Shown: positions 1 to 11,214, numbered from the stretch's first letter. The stretch: 64,000 nt of DNA from Polaromonas sp. SP1 (GCF_003711205.1 NZ_CP031013.1:3948501-4012500); one strand, 5' to 3'. The notes: a model not told the origin generated them from the sequence alone. Made by a program: numbers and translations.

Positions 1-1
1 G

Positions 2-2521
2 CAGTTTTATGCGCGCGCCAACGACTACGCGCAGCTGGCCATACGCGCCGCGGTCGAAGACGTCGCCGACAACGCGCAGTTTCAAAAGCTGGGCGAAATG
101 GCCGTGGTGCGCGGCGCTGAAGACCCGCTGGCCAAATTCAAGGGCCATGTGCGCAACACCGCCCACCGCGTGCTGGTGCTGGCTGAAAGCGACGGCCGGC
201 GCGAAAGCCTGCTCGACTTCCTGCGCGCCAGCAGCGTCAGCCCGCCAGCCTTTGACTCGCTCGAAGACTTCCAGGTCAGCGACGAAAAGCTCGGCATCGC
301 CACCGCGGCGCTGAACACCGGTTTCAGCTGGCTGGAAGAAGGCATCGACTTCATCACCGAGACCGAGCTGTTTGCCGCCGGCGCCACCGTGCGCCGCCGC
401 AACAAAAAGCAGGAACAGGTCAGCGACGTTGAAGCGCTGATCAAGGATCTTTCCGAGCTCAACGTCGGCGACCCGGTGGTGCACAGCGCCCACGGCATAG
501 GCCGCTACCGCGGCCTGATCAACATGGACCTGGGCCAGGGCACGAATGCCGACGGCACGCCACTGCTGCAGGAGTTTTTGCACCTTGAGTATGCCGACGG
601 CGCCACGCTGTATGTGCCCGTCAGCCAGCTGCACCTGATCAGCCGCTACACCGGCGTCAGCGCCGAAGAAGCCCCATTGCACCGCCTGGGCAGCGGCCAG
701 TGGGAAAAGGCCAAGCGCAAGGCCGCCGAGCAGATTCGCGATTCGGCCGCCGAGCTGCTCAACATCTACGCCCGCCGCGCCGCGCGCGAAGGCCATGCCT
801 TCCGCTACTCGCCCGGCGACTACGAAACCTTTGCCAACGACTTCGGCTTTGACGAAACCGCCGACCAGCGCGCCGCCATCCATGCGGTGATCCAGGACAT
901 GATCAGCCCGCGCCCCATGGACAGGCTGGTTTGCGGCGACGTGGGCTTCGGCAAGACGGAAGTCGCCCTGCGCGCAGCCTTTATCGCCGTGACCGGCGGC
1001 AAGCAAGTGGCCCTGCTGGCGCCGACCACGTTGCTGGCCGAGCAGCACTACCAGACGCTGGTGGACCGCTTCGCCAAATGGCCGGTCAAAATCGCCGAGA
1101 TGAGCCGCTTCCGCTCGGGCAAGGAGATCACCGCAGCCATCAAGGGCCTGGCCGACGGCACCGTCGACATCGTGGTCGGCACGCACAAGCTGCTGAGCCA
1201 GGACGTGAAGTTCGAACGCCTGGGCCTGCTCATCATCGATGAAGAGCACCGCTTCGGCGTGCGCCACAAAGAGGCGATGAAGGCGATGCGCGCCGAAGTC
1301 GATGTGCTGACGCTCACCGCCACGCCGATCCCGCGTACGCTGGGCATGGCGCTCGAAGGCCTGCGCGACCTGAGCGTGATCGCCACCGCGCCGCAGCGCC
1401 GCCTGGCCATCAAGACCTTTGTGCGCAGCGAAAACAACGGCGTGATCCGCGAAGCCGTGCTGCGCGAATTGAAGCGCGGCGGCCAGGTCTACTTCCTGCA
1501 CAACGAAGTCGAGACCATCCAGAACCGGCGCGAAAAACTCGAAGAAATATTGCCCGAAGCCCGCATCGCCGTAGCCCACGGCCAGATGCCCGAGCGCGAG
1601 CTGGAGCGCGTGATGAAGGACTTCATCGCCCAGCGCTACAACCTGCTGCTGTGCTCGACCATCATCGAGACCGGCATCGACGTGCCGACCGCCAACACCA
1701 TCGTGATGAGCCGCGCCGACAAGTTCGGCCTGGCGCAGCTGCACCAGCTGCGCGGCCGCGTGGGCCGCAGCCACCACCAGGCCTATGCCTATTTGATGGT
1801 GCCCGACATCGAAGGCCTGACCAAGCAGGCCAGCCAGCGGCTCGAAGCCATCCAGCAGATGGAGGAACTCGGCTCGGGCTTTTACCTGGCCATGCACGAC
1901 CTGGAAATCCGCGGCACCGGCGAGGTACTGGGCGAGAACCAGAGCGGCAACATGCTCGAAGTCGGCTTTCAGCTCTACAACGAGATGCTCAGCGAAGCCG
2001 TGGCCTCGCTCAAAGCCGGGCGCGAACCCGACCTGCTGTCGCCGCTCAGCGTGACGACCGAAATCAACCTGCACGCCCCCGCCCTGCTGCCCAACGACTA
2101 CTGCGGCGACGTGCACCTGCGCCTGTCCTTCTACAAAAAGCTGGCCACTGCCAAAAACACCGACCAGATCGACGCGCTGCTCGAAGAAATCGTCGACCGC
2201 TTCGGCAAGCTGCCGGCGCAGGCGCAGACACTGATCGACGTGCACCGCCTGCGCGTGATCGCCCGACCCTACGGCGTGGTCAAGGTCGATGCCGCGCCCA
2301 GCGGCATCAACATCACCTTCAAGAAAGACCCGCCCATCGATTCGATGGCCATCATGCACCTCATCCAGAAGAACCGGCACATCCGCCTGGCCGGCAACGA
2401 CAAGCTGCGTATCGAGCGCGAGCTGCCGGAGCCCAAAGACCGCGCGCAAATGGTGCGCGACATCCTGCGCTCGCTCGGACAACCCAAAACCCCCTCCACC
2501 CCAGAAGCAACACCCGCATGA
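2..2521 (+). CDS. mfd: Transcription-repair coupling factor Mfd (5' end outside window)
   Basis: Mfd is an ATP-driven translocase that removes RNA polymerase stalled at DNA lesions and recruits UvrA for excision repair. The frame is open from base 2, so 839 C-terminal residues are present, against about 1150 in the family; the UvrB-like N-terminal part is missing. Visible in order are the CarD-like RNA-polymerase-interaction domain (LNVGDPVVHSAHGIGRY through LHLISRYTG), Walker A (GDVGFGKTE), the DEEH box (LLIIDEEHRFGV), helicase motif III (TLTATPIPRTL), motif VI (QLRGRVGRS) and the C-terminal TRCF domain that follows it. The stop codon overlaps the serB start in ATGA, so the two are probably translationally coupled. 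The identification is secure. Confidence 0.97.
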   Translation, partial: QFYARANDYAQLAIRAAVEDVADNAQFQKLGEMAVVRGAEDPLAKFKGHVRNTAHRVLVLAESDGRRESLLDFLRASSVSPPAFDSLEDFQVSDEKLGIATAALNTGFSWLEEGIDFITETELFAAGATVRRRNKKQEQVSDVEALIKDLSELNVGDPVVHSAHGIGRYRGLINMDLGQGTNADGTPLLQEFLHLEYADGATLYVPVSQLHLISRYTGVSAEEAPLHRLGSGQWEKAKRKAAEQIRDSAAELLNIYARRAAREGHAFRYSPGDYETFANDFGFDETADQRAAIHAVIQDMISPRPMDRLVCGDVGFGKTEVALRAAFIAVTGGKQVALLAPTTLLAEQHYQTLVDRFAKWPVKIAEMSRFRSGKEITAAIKGLADGTVDIVVGTHKLLSQDVKFERLGLLIIDEEHRFGVRHKEAMKAMRAEVDVLTLTATPIPRTLGMALEGLRDLSVIATAPQRRLAIKTFVRSENNGVIREAVLRELKRGGQVYFLHNEVETIQNRREKLEEILPEARIAVAHGQMPERELERVMKDFIAQRYNLLLCSTIIETGIDVPTANTIVMSRADKFGLAQLHQLRGRVGRSHHQAYAYLMVPDIEGLTKQASQRLEAIQQMEELGSGFYLAMHDLEIRGTGEVLGENQSGNMLEVGFQLYNEMLSEAVASLKAGREPDLLSPLSVTTEINLHAPALLPNDYCGDVHLRLSFYKKLATAKNTDQIDALLEEIVDRFGKLPAQAQTLIDVHRLRVIARPYGVVKVDAAPSGINITFKKDPPIDSMAIMHLIQKNRHIRLAGNDKLRIERELPEPKDRAQMVRDILRSLGQPKTPSTPEATPA

Positions 2522-3228
2522 CCCCCACGGAAATCTCCCCCGGCCTCGTCGTCAACGTCTCTACGCCCGACCTCAAGCTCAGCGACTTCAAGCTGATCGC
2601 CTTTGACATGGACTCCACGCTCATCAACATCGAGTGTGTGGACGAAATCGCAGACGCCGCCGGCCGCAAGGCCGAGGTGGCCGCCATCACCGAAGCCGCC
2701 ATGCGCGGCGAGATCACCGACTACAAGGACAGTCTGCGCCAGCGCGTGACGCTGCTCAAGGGTGTGAGTGTGGCCAGCATGGACGAGGTCTACCACCAGC
2801 GCCTCCAACTCAACCCCGGCGCCGCCGAGCTGGTGCACGCCTGCAAGGAGGCCGGCATGAAGGTGCTGCTGGTCAGCGGCGGTTTCACCTTCTTCACCGA
2901 CCGTGTGCGCGACGAGCTGGGCATCGACTACACGCGCTCCAATGTGCTGGAGGTGAAAGACGGCTACCTCACCGGCAAGATGGTCGACCAGCCTTGGGGC
3001 GACATCTGTGACGGTGAGGAAAAACGCAAGATGCTGCTGGAGACCTGCGGCAAGCTGGGCATCAACCCGCTGCAGGCGATTGCCATGGGCGACGGCGCCA
3101 ACGACCTGCCGATGATGGGCGTGGCCGGCCTCTCGGTGGCCTACCACGCCAAGCCGCGCGTGCGCGAGCAGGCCATGGTCGCCATCAACGAAGGCGGACT
3201 GGACCGCCTGCTGGAGCTGGTGAAGTAA
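2518..3228 (+). CDS. serB: Phosphoserine phosphatase SerB
   Basis: SerB catalyses the last step of serine synthesis, hydrolysing O-phosphoserine in the cytoplasm. The 236-residue protein has the HAD-family motifs: FDMDSTL, with nucleophile Asp30 and general acid Asp32, then LLVSGGFTFF (motif II), then GDGANDLPMM (motif III/IV). The N-terminal ACT-like half of the longer enterobacterial SerB is absent, which I believe is the usual beta-proteobacterial form. The frame stays open far upstream inside mfd, but the ATG overlapping the mfd stop is chosen because homologous sequence begins shortly after it and the overlap is a typical coupling arrangement. Confidence 0.95.
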   Translation: MTPTEISPGLVVNVSTPDLKLSDFKLIAFDMDSTLINIECVDEIADAAGRKAEVAAITEAAMRGEITDYKDSLRQRVTLLKGVSVASMDEVYHQRLQLNPGAAELVHACKEAGMKVLLVSGGFTFFTDRVRDELGIDYTRSNVLEVKDGYLTGKMVDQPWGDICDGEEKRKMLLETCGKLGINPLQAIAMGDGANDLPMMGVAGLSVAYHAKPRVREQAMVAINEGGLDRLLELVK

Positions 3229-3312
3229 ACAGATCACAAGACCAAAAAGGTCACAAAAAATCTCCGGACGAACCCACAAGGCGCACCCCGGAAGAAAGAA
3301 CATCCCGTACCC

Positions 3313-5166
<1,854 letters not shown>

Positions 5167-5190
5167 GCTAGCCGGCTGGGGCGGGTGCTC

Positions 5191-5240
5191 GTTTGCTATT
5201 GTTTTAATAGCTACCCGCCCATGCTGCCATTGGGCTAAGG
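5191..5240 (+). repeat. Dispersed intergenic repeat, TTTGCTAT family (copy 1)
   Basis: This copy has the TTTGCTAT..TTTTAATAGC inverted repeat followed about 20 bases later by TTGGGCTAAG. Flanking GGGCGGGT (from 5179) and ACCCGCCC (to 5220) form an enclosing stem, so the copy may fold as a hairpin between the exporter gene and the convergent membrane-protein gene. Six related copies occur elsewhere in the window, always between genes. Confidence 0.7.
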
Positions 5241-5281
5241 CGCGATTCTTCTTTCAAACAAGGACGCACTCGTTCGCATAT

Positions 5282-5635
5282 TCAATCGCTGAATATGACC
5301 AATCTTGCTCCCACCATGAGCACAAGAAGTCCAACAGTGACCACGTTGACCCACATGGATGCCGAGAGCATTCGCGTGCTGCGATACGCCTCTTTGAACA
5401 TCAACTTCTTTAGCCAAAAGGTGACGGTGATCAAGCCTAAAAGCGCCCCACAGAACAGGGTGAATGTTGATGGGATCAAGTAGATCGGCGCTGGCCAGGC
5501 GAAGTGGAACTTGTACAGGTTGGCAACTGCAGCGAAGAACCGTTCCAGAGCGAACAAAAAAAACAGCGCCGAGGCAACCATCACGCCGAGCGCAAAAATC
5601 CTGAACATGACAAATTTCTTGTTTTGAATTAACAA
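5282..5635 (-). CDS. Small membrane protein of unknown function
   Basis: A 117-residue protein with three likely transmembrane segments: IFALGVMVASALFFLFAL, then a hydrophobic stretch around YLIPSTFTLFCGALLGLITV, then WVNVVTVGLLVLMVGARLVI near the C-terminus. I recognise no family. The start used is a TTG preceded by GAGAGG at good spacing. An in-frame ATG at 5608, giving 108 residues, is the alternative. It stands alone between two convergent or independent genes, and nothing indicates its job. Hydrophobic pattern and in-frame length make it probably real. Confidence 0.6.
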   Translation of the reverse strand: MLIQNKKFVMFRIFALGVMVASALFFLFALERFFAAVANLYKFHFAWPAPIYLIPSTFTLFCGALLGLITVTFWLKKLMFKEAYRSTRMLSASMWVNVVTVGLLVLMVGARLVIFSD

Positions 5636-5703
5636 CTGGGCCTCTCTTTTTTATAGTGCGCGGTTAGTGCATCTTGCCAGTTGTGTTGTGCTTCAACGAA
5701 CAT

Positions 5704-7296
5704 CTAGATCTTCTCAACCACCGGCCGCCCCGCCTGTACCGCAAACTGCGCCAGCGTTTGCACCCCGCTGTCCGCACGCGTCACGTCGTCCACCACACGC
5801 AAGGTGGTGGTCAGCTTGCGCGGCGTCAGCTCCACCACGCCGTAGCCCCGGCGCTCTGAATCCGCAAAGATGAAGTGCGGGTTCTCGGCCAGGTGGTCCG
5901 GGATTTTTGCGTTGCCGGCCGAGCGGGACGTGATGCTGGTGCCGCAAAACTCGGCGCCTATCGCCGCGCTGGCCGCATCGGCGTAGTCGGCTTTGACATG
6001 GCCGACCCAGTTCTCATGCACGTCCCCGCCCAGGATGACCGGGTTGGCGACGGCGTGCTTTTGCAGGGCGTTGGTGAAGCGGGTACGCGCTGCCGCATAA
6101 CCGTCCCAACCGTCGTTCCACAAGGTCTGGCCGGGGCCGCGGTGAAAGTCACGCTGGCCCAGCAGCGACTGCTGGCCCACCACGTTCCATGCGCTTTCCC
6201 TGCTGGCGGCTTTGCCCCATTCGGCGTCCAGCCAGCTTTCCTGTTGCCGGCCCAGCATGCTGCGGGCCGGGTCGTTCCAGGCTGCGCAATGCACCGGGTT
6301 CAGCGTGCTGGAGCCGGCTTTGCCGTCCCGTGAGCAGACCTGCGCATCCTTGTATTGCCGCGCGTCGAGCATGTAGAGCGAGGCCAGGCGGCCATAAGGC
6401 ACGCGCTGGTAGATGCGCATCTCGGCGCCGCTCGCCAAGCCTGCCAAGGCCTGGGTGAGTACTGATGCGCGCACCGGCATGTGCTCATAAAAGGCCTGGT
6501 AGGCGGCGGCGCGGCGGGCGGCAAAGTCAGGCACCGGCGGCCCGCTGTTGCCGGGTGCAGCGCCCGCATAGTCGTTTTGCACCTCGTGGTCGTCCCAGGT
6601 GACCATCCACGGGCAGGCGGCGTGCATGGCCTGCAAGTCGGCGTCGCTTTTGTGCAGGGCATAGCGCTGGCGGTAGTCGTCGAGCGTGAGCACCCAGCCG
6701 CCTGTGGGCACGCGCACGGCCTGGCCGGCGTGGGGGTATTCGTAGATGTAGTCGCCCAGGAAGAGCACGAGGTCCAGGTTCTCCTCACGCATGTGGCGCA
6801 AGGCGCTGTAGTAACCGTGCTCCCAGCGCTGGCAGGAGGCATAGGCCAGGCGAAGCCGCGCCACAACGGCATCGGGCGCCGGAAAGGTGCGGGTGCGGCC
6901 TGTCGCGCTCACCGCGTCACCCGCCACAAAGCGGTAGAAGTACCAGCGGTCGGGCTCAAGGCCCTGCACTTCCACGTGCACCGAATGGGCCAGGCCGGGC
7001 ACGGCCTGGGCCTGCCCTGTTTGCACCATGCGCGAGAACCTGTCGTCATGCGCAAGCTCCCATCGCACGGCGACGGGGCCTTGCTGCAGGCGCAGGGCAT
7101 CGCCGTTTGGCAGGGCCAGTCGCGTCCAGAGCACGACCGAGTCATGCGTGGGCGAACCGCTGGCCACACCGAGTGTGAAAGGGTTGCCGCCGATGCGCGC
7201 CTGGGACCATGCGCTGCGCGGCAAATACAGGCCTGCCCCCGCCGCCGCCAGTGATTGCAGCAGCCGGCGTCGCTGAATCAAGGCGGGCGTGCTCAT
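5704..7296 (-). CDS. phoD: PhoD-type alkaline phosphatase, Tat-exported
   Basis: The 530-residue protein begins with a twin-arginine signal (RRRLLQSLAAAGAGLYLPRSAWS), so it should be folded in the cytoplasm and exported to the periplasm. The PhoD N-terminal domain follows (FTLGVASGSPTHDSVVLWTRL), then the metallophosphatase core with LVLFLGDYIYEY, WDDHEVQNDYAG and LGGDVHENWVGH, which supply metal ligands in this family. PhoD enzymes hydrolyse phosphomono- and diesters and usually carry Fe and Ca. It lies 11 bp downstream of the histidine kinase on the same strand and is probably co-transcribed with it. Whether the kinase senses phosphate is inference. The family call is firm. Confidence 0.92.
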   Translation of the reverse strand: MSTPALIQRRRLLQSLAAAGAGLYLPRSAWSQARIGGNPFTLGVASGSPTHDSVVLWTRLALPNGDALRLQQGPVAVRWELAHDDRFSRMVQTGQAQAVPGLAHSVHVEVQGLEPDRWYFYRFVAGDAVSATGRTRTFPAPDAVVARLRLAYASCQRWEHGYYSALRHMREENLDLVLFLGDYIYEYPHAGQAVRVPTGGWVLTLDDYRQRYALHKSDADLQAMHAACPWMVTWDDHEVQNDYAGAAPGNSGPPVPDFAARRAAAYQAFYEHMPVRASVLTQALAGLASGAEMRIYQRVPYGRLASLYMLDARQYKDAQVCSRDGKAGSSTLNPVHCAAWNDPARSMLGRQQESWLDAEWGKAASRESAWNVVGQQSLLGQRDFHRGPGQTLWNDGWDGYAAARTRFTNALQKHAVANPVILGGDVHENWVGHVKADYADAASAAIGAEFCGTSITSRSAGNAKIPDHLAENPHFIFADSERRGYGVVELTPRKLTTTLRVVDDVTRADSGVQTLAQFAVQAGRPVVEKI

Positions 7297-7307
7297 GGCA
7301 AGGCCTT

Positions 7308-10106
7308 CTAGCGCCGCGCAGGCAGGCGCACCGTAAAGCAGGTGCCGGCGCCGGCGCCACTTTGGACGGCGATGGTGCCGCCGTGGATGTCCACCGCATT
7401 GCGCACAATCGCCAGACCGAGCCCGGTGCCCTGGATGGTGCCGACATTGCTGGCGCGGTGGAAGGACTCGAACAGGTGCGGCAATTCTTCTTCGGGGATG
7501 CCGATGCCCTCATCGGCGACTTCCATGACTGTCATGCCTTCGTCCTCGCGCACCTTGAAGAGCACCAGGCCGCCCAGCGGCGAATACTTGACGGCGTTGG
7601 ACAGCAGGTTGCCGAAGATGTGCCGCAGGAGCTTTTCGTCGTACAGGCCCAGGCCGGGCGCGGCGGAGTACTCCAGGCGCAGCTCGCACAGGCTGTCGGG
7701 CTGCTGCATGCGCGCTTCTTCGAGCAACTGCTCGCACAGCTTTTGCAGGTCCAGCAGATGCGGCTCGAACTCCAGCATCTGCGCATCGGCCTTGCCCAGC
7801 AGCAGCACGCGGTCCAGCATGCCGGTCATGCGTTTGACGCCGGCGGCAATGCTGTCGAGGATCTCCAGCTTTTCTTGCTCGGGCAGCCGGCTGCCATAGT
7901 GCCTGAGCAGCTCTTCGGCCGACAAAATGCCCGACAGCGGCGTGCGGAACTCGTGGCTGGTCATGGCCACAAAGCGGGTGCGCAGCTCGTTGAGCGCTTT
8001 TTGCTGCTCCAGCGCCTCCTGCGTGTCTGCTTCGGATTTTTTGCGCTCGGTGATGTCGAGGAAGGCCCAGATCACGCCGGAGTCGGGGTCTTTGGGCTGG
8101 ATGCAGCTTCCGGCCATTTCGGCCCAGAACAGTGTTCCGTCGCGGCGCCGGAGCTGGCGTTCGGCGATGTAGCTGCCGGTGTCGATCAGCGTCTGGCGTG
8201 CTTCCCTGCCGAATTGCTCCCAGGTGGCGAGGTCAGGATGGATATAACTGGAGGGCTGGCCGATCAGTTGCTCGCGCGGGCAGCCCATCATCTGGGCGAA
8301 CTTCTCGTTCACCCATTCGTGGCGCCGGTTGACCGACAGCACGATGCCCACCAGCGCACTGTTCAGGATGGCTTCTCGCTCGGACGACGTACGCACCAGT
8401 TGCGCCTCCAGCTCCTTGCGCCGGGTGATGTTGATGATCACCCAGACCGTGCCCTGGCTGAGGTCGCGCTCGCTGACGGACTTGCCCGACAGCGACACCC
8501 AGATCCGCGTGCCGTCGAACTGCTGCACCTGGATTTCGGCTTCATAGTTTTCGCCCCGGGCCACACAGGCGGCCACCTCGCCGCCGACGCGGATGTATTC
8601 CTCGCGCGAGAGGTAAAACGGCTCCATCGAGGTGAGCTCGTTGCTGCCGGCGCCGAAGACTTTGAGCATGGCCTGGTTGGCCCAGCGAAAGCGCCCGTCA
8701 GGCGTGAGGAAGGCGATGCCCACGATGGAGTTCTCGAGGATCATCTCGCGCTCTTTGAGCTGTGTGCGGAAGTTTTCCTGCGAGACGCTGAGGGCCTCCA
8801 CCATGGCGTGCTCGGCCAGGGTGCGCGCCTGGGCCTGCTCCTTTTCACGCCGGGTGACGTTGATGCGGTCGGCCAGCGCAAACGACAGCACCACCATTTC
8901 GAGCGCGGAGCCGATCAGCAACGAATTGGCCGTCAGCGAGTTGGACGGCAGCAGGCCGGTGTTGTGCAGGGCCAGCGTGACCACCCCCACCAGCAGCAAG
9001 GCCCAGGCGGCCAAAAAATATTTCGCGCCCGGATGGCCCGAGCGCAGGCTCAGCACACCCACAACCACCAGCGTGATCACACTGAAGACGGCCAGCACCG
9101 TCACCATCAGGGACGACACCACATAAGGCATGGTGAGCGCCGCCAGCAGCGTCAGCAGCCAGCCGGCCACCAGCACTTGGATGAGGCGGTCGAGGCGCGG
9201 CATTTTGAGCGCGCTGGACAAAAAGCTGCGTGCAAACAGCAGGCCGAACACCGCCGTGGCGGCCATGCCCGTGGGCGGCGAGACGCTGTTCCACCAGAGC
9301 TGCCCCGGCCAGAGGAATTGCGCGCCGAAACCCGTCAGGGCCGCTTGCGCCATCGCCATGCAGGCGACGAAGGCGACATAAATCAGGTAGGCCCGGTCGC
9401 GCACCGAGAAAAACAGCAGCAGGTTGTACAGCAGCAGGCCTATCAGCAGGCCGAAGTAGAGGCTGATCGTGGCGTACTCGGCCTGGTCGTGCCGCCACAA
9501 GGCCGCAGGCTGCCACAGCTTCACCGGCGCCGACACCGTGCCGCCCGACGTCACCCGCAGGTAGAGCGTGCTGGCGGCGCCGGGCTTGAGGCGCACCGGC
9601 ATGACGTGGTTGCGGTGCACCACGGCCCGGTCGGCAAAAGGCGACAGGTCACCGCCCACCTGGCGGCTGAAGCCGCCCTTGCCGTCGGGTGTGTAGAGCT
9701 CCAGCCGGTCCAGTGGCGGGTAGGCCAGCTCCAGCATCCAGTCGGCGGGGGCGCCCGGCGCGGTGCGCAGCGTCACACGCAGCCAGATGGCCGCGCTGGT
9801 CAGGCCGAAGTTGGTGGCCGAGCCGCTTTGCGCCACCGGCTGGAAGCGCGCCTGGGCATCGGGCTTCAACAGGTCGGCCAGTGCCAGCTCGCCACCGGGG
9901 TCTTCAAGGTAAGTGAAAGCGCGCGACAGGGCGTAGCTGCCTTCGTTGCCGATGGCGGTCTCGCTGCCGGTGTTGGCGCCTGGCGTGGGAGCTGCTGCTT
10001 GCGCCCTGGCTGGCGGCGGCTTTTGTGCGGCGGCCGGCAAAGCCAGGCAAGCCAGGCTTGCCAGCAATACCGCCGTCCACGCGCCATACCACCGGCCCAT
10101 CTTCAT
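7308..10106 (-). CDS. 7TMR-DISM sensor histidine kinase with two PAS domains
   Basis: This 932-residue membrane sensor has a signal peptide (about 1-27), a periplasmic 7TMR-DISM extracellular domain (about 55-205), seven hydrophobic helices (about 215-420), then two PAS/PAC units (about 450-700; note ITRRKELEAQL and FLDITERKKSEA). HisKA follows, with phosphoacceptor His718 in MTSHEFRTPLSG, and then a HATPase_c domain (NLLSNAVKYSP, VADEGIGIPEEE, GTGLGLAIVR). No receiver domain is fused and no response regulator gene is next to it, so its partner is elsewhere. Its start overlaps the HNH gene stop by four bases, and phoD follows after 11 bp. The signal sensed is unknown; carbohydrate-type ligands have been proposed for DISM domains. 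Confidence 0.93.
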   Translation of the reverse strand: MKMGRWYGAWTAVLLASLACLALPAAAQKPPPARAQAAAPTPGANTGSETAIGNEGSYALSRAFTYLEDPGGELALADLLKPDAQARFQPVAQSGSATNFGLTSAAIWLRVTLRTAPGAPADWMLELAYPPLDRLELYTPDGKGGFSRQVGGDLSPFADRAVVHRNHVMPVRLKPGAASTLYLRVTSGGTVSAPVKLWQPAALWRHDQAEYATISLYFGLLIGLLLYNLLLFFSVRDRAYLIYVAFVACMAMAQAALTGFGAQFLWPGQLWWNSVSPPTGMAATAVFGLLFARSFLSSALKMPRLDRLIQVLVAGWLLTLLAALTMPYVVSSLMVTVLAVFSVITLVVVGVLSLRSGHPGAKYFLAAWALLLVGVVTLALHNTGLLPSNSLTANSLLIGSALEMVVLSFALADRINVTRREKEQAQARTLAEHAMVEALSVSQENFRTQLKEREMILENSIVGIAFLTPDGRFRWANQAMLKVFGAGSNELTSMEPFYLSREEYIRVGGEVAACVARGENYEAEIQVQQFDGTRIWVSLSGKSVSERDLSQGTVWVIINITRRKELEAQLVRTSSEREAILNSALVGIVLSVNRRHEWVNEKFAQMMGCPREQLIGQPSSYIHPDLATWEQFGREARQTLIDTGSYIAERQLRRRDGTLFWAEMAGSCIQPKDPDSGVIWAFLDITERKKSEADTQEALEQQKALNELRTRFVAMTSHEFRTPLSGILSAEELLRHYGSRLPEQEKLEILDSIAAGVKRMTGMLDRVLLLGKADAQMLEFEPHLLDLQKLCEQLLEEARMQQPDSLCELRLEYSAAPGLGLYDEKLLRHIFGNLLSNAVKYSPLGGLVLFKVREDEGMTVMEVADEGIGIPEEELPHLFESFHRASNVGTIQGTGLGLAIVRNAVDIHGGTIAVQSGAGAGTCFTVRLPARR

Positions 10107-10390
10107 GCGGCGGCGCCGGAGTTGGCCGCCGCACGCCGCTGCACCCGCCCGGGTGCGGCGGCCGATGCCGGCACCGTGCCGGCGGCATGCCGCTGGCCGT
10201 TGCAGACTTCGTGGCTGATGGCAAGGTTTTCCGCGTGGCTGTTGCCGCCTTCGCTCAGGGGCCGGATGTGCTCCAGCGTGGCGGCCTCCTGCGTGACGTG
10301 CTCACCGCAAACCCAGCACGGCACCACCCCATGGAGCTGCCGCGCCACGGTTTTGTAGATCTTGTCCCGGGTATGCCCCAGCCGGCTCAC
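10103..10390 (-). CDS. Small HNH-motif protein
   Basis: A protein of about 95 residues carries an HNH nuclease core. A CWVCG zinc knuckle is followed by LEHIRPLSEGGNSHAENL and SHEVCNGQR, giving the H, N and H positions plus a further Cys. Such proteins bind and usually cut DNA, but HNH folds also occur in non-nuclease roles. I chose a GTG start because AGGAAG precedes it at normal spacing and because the upstream ATG at 10459 would overlap the preceding gene by 55 bp. The stop overlaps the kinase ATG (ATGA), which implies coupling. The protein has no signal peptide. A nuclease gene inside a sensor/phosphatase operon is unexpected. Confidence 0.72.
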   Translation of the reverse strand: MSRLGHTRDKIYKTVARQLHGVVPCWVCGEHVTQEAATLEHIRPLSEGGNSHAENLAISHEVCNGQRHAAGTVPASAAAPGRVQRRAAANSGAAA

Positions 10391-10404
10391 GAATCGGCCG
10401 CTTC

Positions 10405-11214
10405 CTACTCGAGCCTGGCCGGCCGCGTATCCGCAGGCTGAATGAAGGAGTCTTCCCATTGCACGGCAAAACGGTCGCTGTTGTCGCTGCCGCGCAGGCC
10501 ACTGCCGCCGTCGGACGTAAAGCCGATGTCGCGCGTGGCGGCGGCCTGGGCAGCCTCCTGCTGGGTTTCCTTGTTGAGCTCCTTGAGCGCGGCGTCCTTG
10601 GCGGCCTTGACGCGCTGCTTGGTAAAGGATTCCAGGTCGGCGTGAAAACTGCTGTCGCCGCCGCGCGTTTCTTCGGCTTCCTGCGCGAGTTCTTCAGGGA
10701 TCTCACCCAGAAACGCGGCGCGCATGGCGCTGGCCGTGGGCGGGCGGCTGGCCTTGACCGTGGTGTAGGCAATGCCGCAGTCGGACAGCAGGGTTTCCTT
10801 GAGCTGGCGGCTGGCCCGGCTGACGTCACGCTTGCCGCGCAGATCGACGCAGCCCACGACCTTGCCGTCCAGGGTGCAGATGGTGAAGGTGGTGTAGACG
10901 CCGTTGAGCAGCTCAAGCAGGCGTGCGTTCTTCTCCTTGTTCTTTTCCTTGTCTTTGTCCTTTTCGACCGGGATCGTGAAGCGAAGCACCGGCAGCTTCA
11001 CCATCACCGCGTGGTCGTGAAAGGTGTTGCGCAGCCATTTCCAGACCTCATGCTCGTCGTTGGTCACCATGCCGCGCACGGCCAGCGGCCATTTATGGGG
11101 GATGCGCAGCTTTTCGCTGTCTTTTTGGCGCAACCAGCGGGCGTACAGCAAGACTCCGCCTATGGCGCCCACGGCAATGCCCAGCAATGCCATCAGCCAT
11201 GAAATCAGGTTCAA
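10405..11214 (-). CDS. Membrane-anchored DUF2726-like protein
   Basis: A protein of about 269 residues has one N-terminal transmembrane anchor (LISWLMALLGIAVGAIGGVLLYA). A cytoplasmic domain resembling DUF2726 follows, with the pattern NDEHEVWKWLRNTF, VYTTFTICTLDGKVVGCVDLRG and a conserved-looking alternation of strands and helices reminiscent of restriction-endonuclease-like folds. A charged insertion (KDKDKEKNKEKN) and an Ala/Glu-rich helical tail are visible. I place the start at a TTG because GAGGAG lies nine bases before it; an ATG at 11295 would add 27 residues containing CTAC, with no ribosome-binding site. It heads a minus-strand run with the HNH, kinase and phoD genes. Function is unknown. 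Confidence 0.7.
   Translation of the reverse strand: MNLISWLMALLGIAVGAIGGVLLYARWLRQKDSEKLRIPHKWPLAVRGMVTNDEHEVWKWLRNTFHDHAVMVKLPVLRFTIPVEKDKDKEKNKEKNARLLELLNGVYTTFTICTLDGKVVGCVDLRGKRDVSRASRQLKETLLSDCGIAYTTVKASRPPTASAMRAAFLGEIPEELAQEAEETRGGDSSFHADLESFTKQRVKAAKDAALKELNKETQQEAAQAAATRDIGFTSDGGSGLRGSDNSDRFAVQWEDSFIQPADTRPARLE

Noticed and set aside
1651-2517. An upstream extension of serB inside mfd
   Set aside because: The in-frame codons there give an Arg/Pro-rich shadow of mfd; homology and the ATGA overlap place the serB start at 2518.
5636-5703. A further TTTGCTAT-family repeat (CTTTTTTATAGTGCG)
   Set aside because: Only part of the inverted repeat is present and the GGGCT block is missing; too weak to count.
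7209-10358. A 1049-codon plus-strand frame opposite phoD and the histidine kinase
   Set aside because: The minus strand carries clear PhoD, DISM, PAS, HisKA and HATPase motifs. The plus frame is a high-GC shadow.
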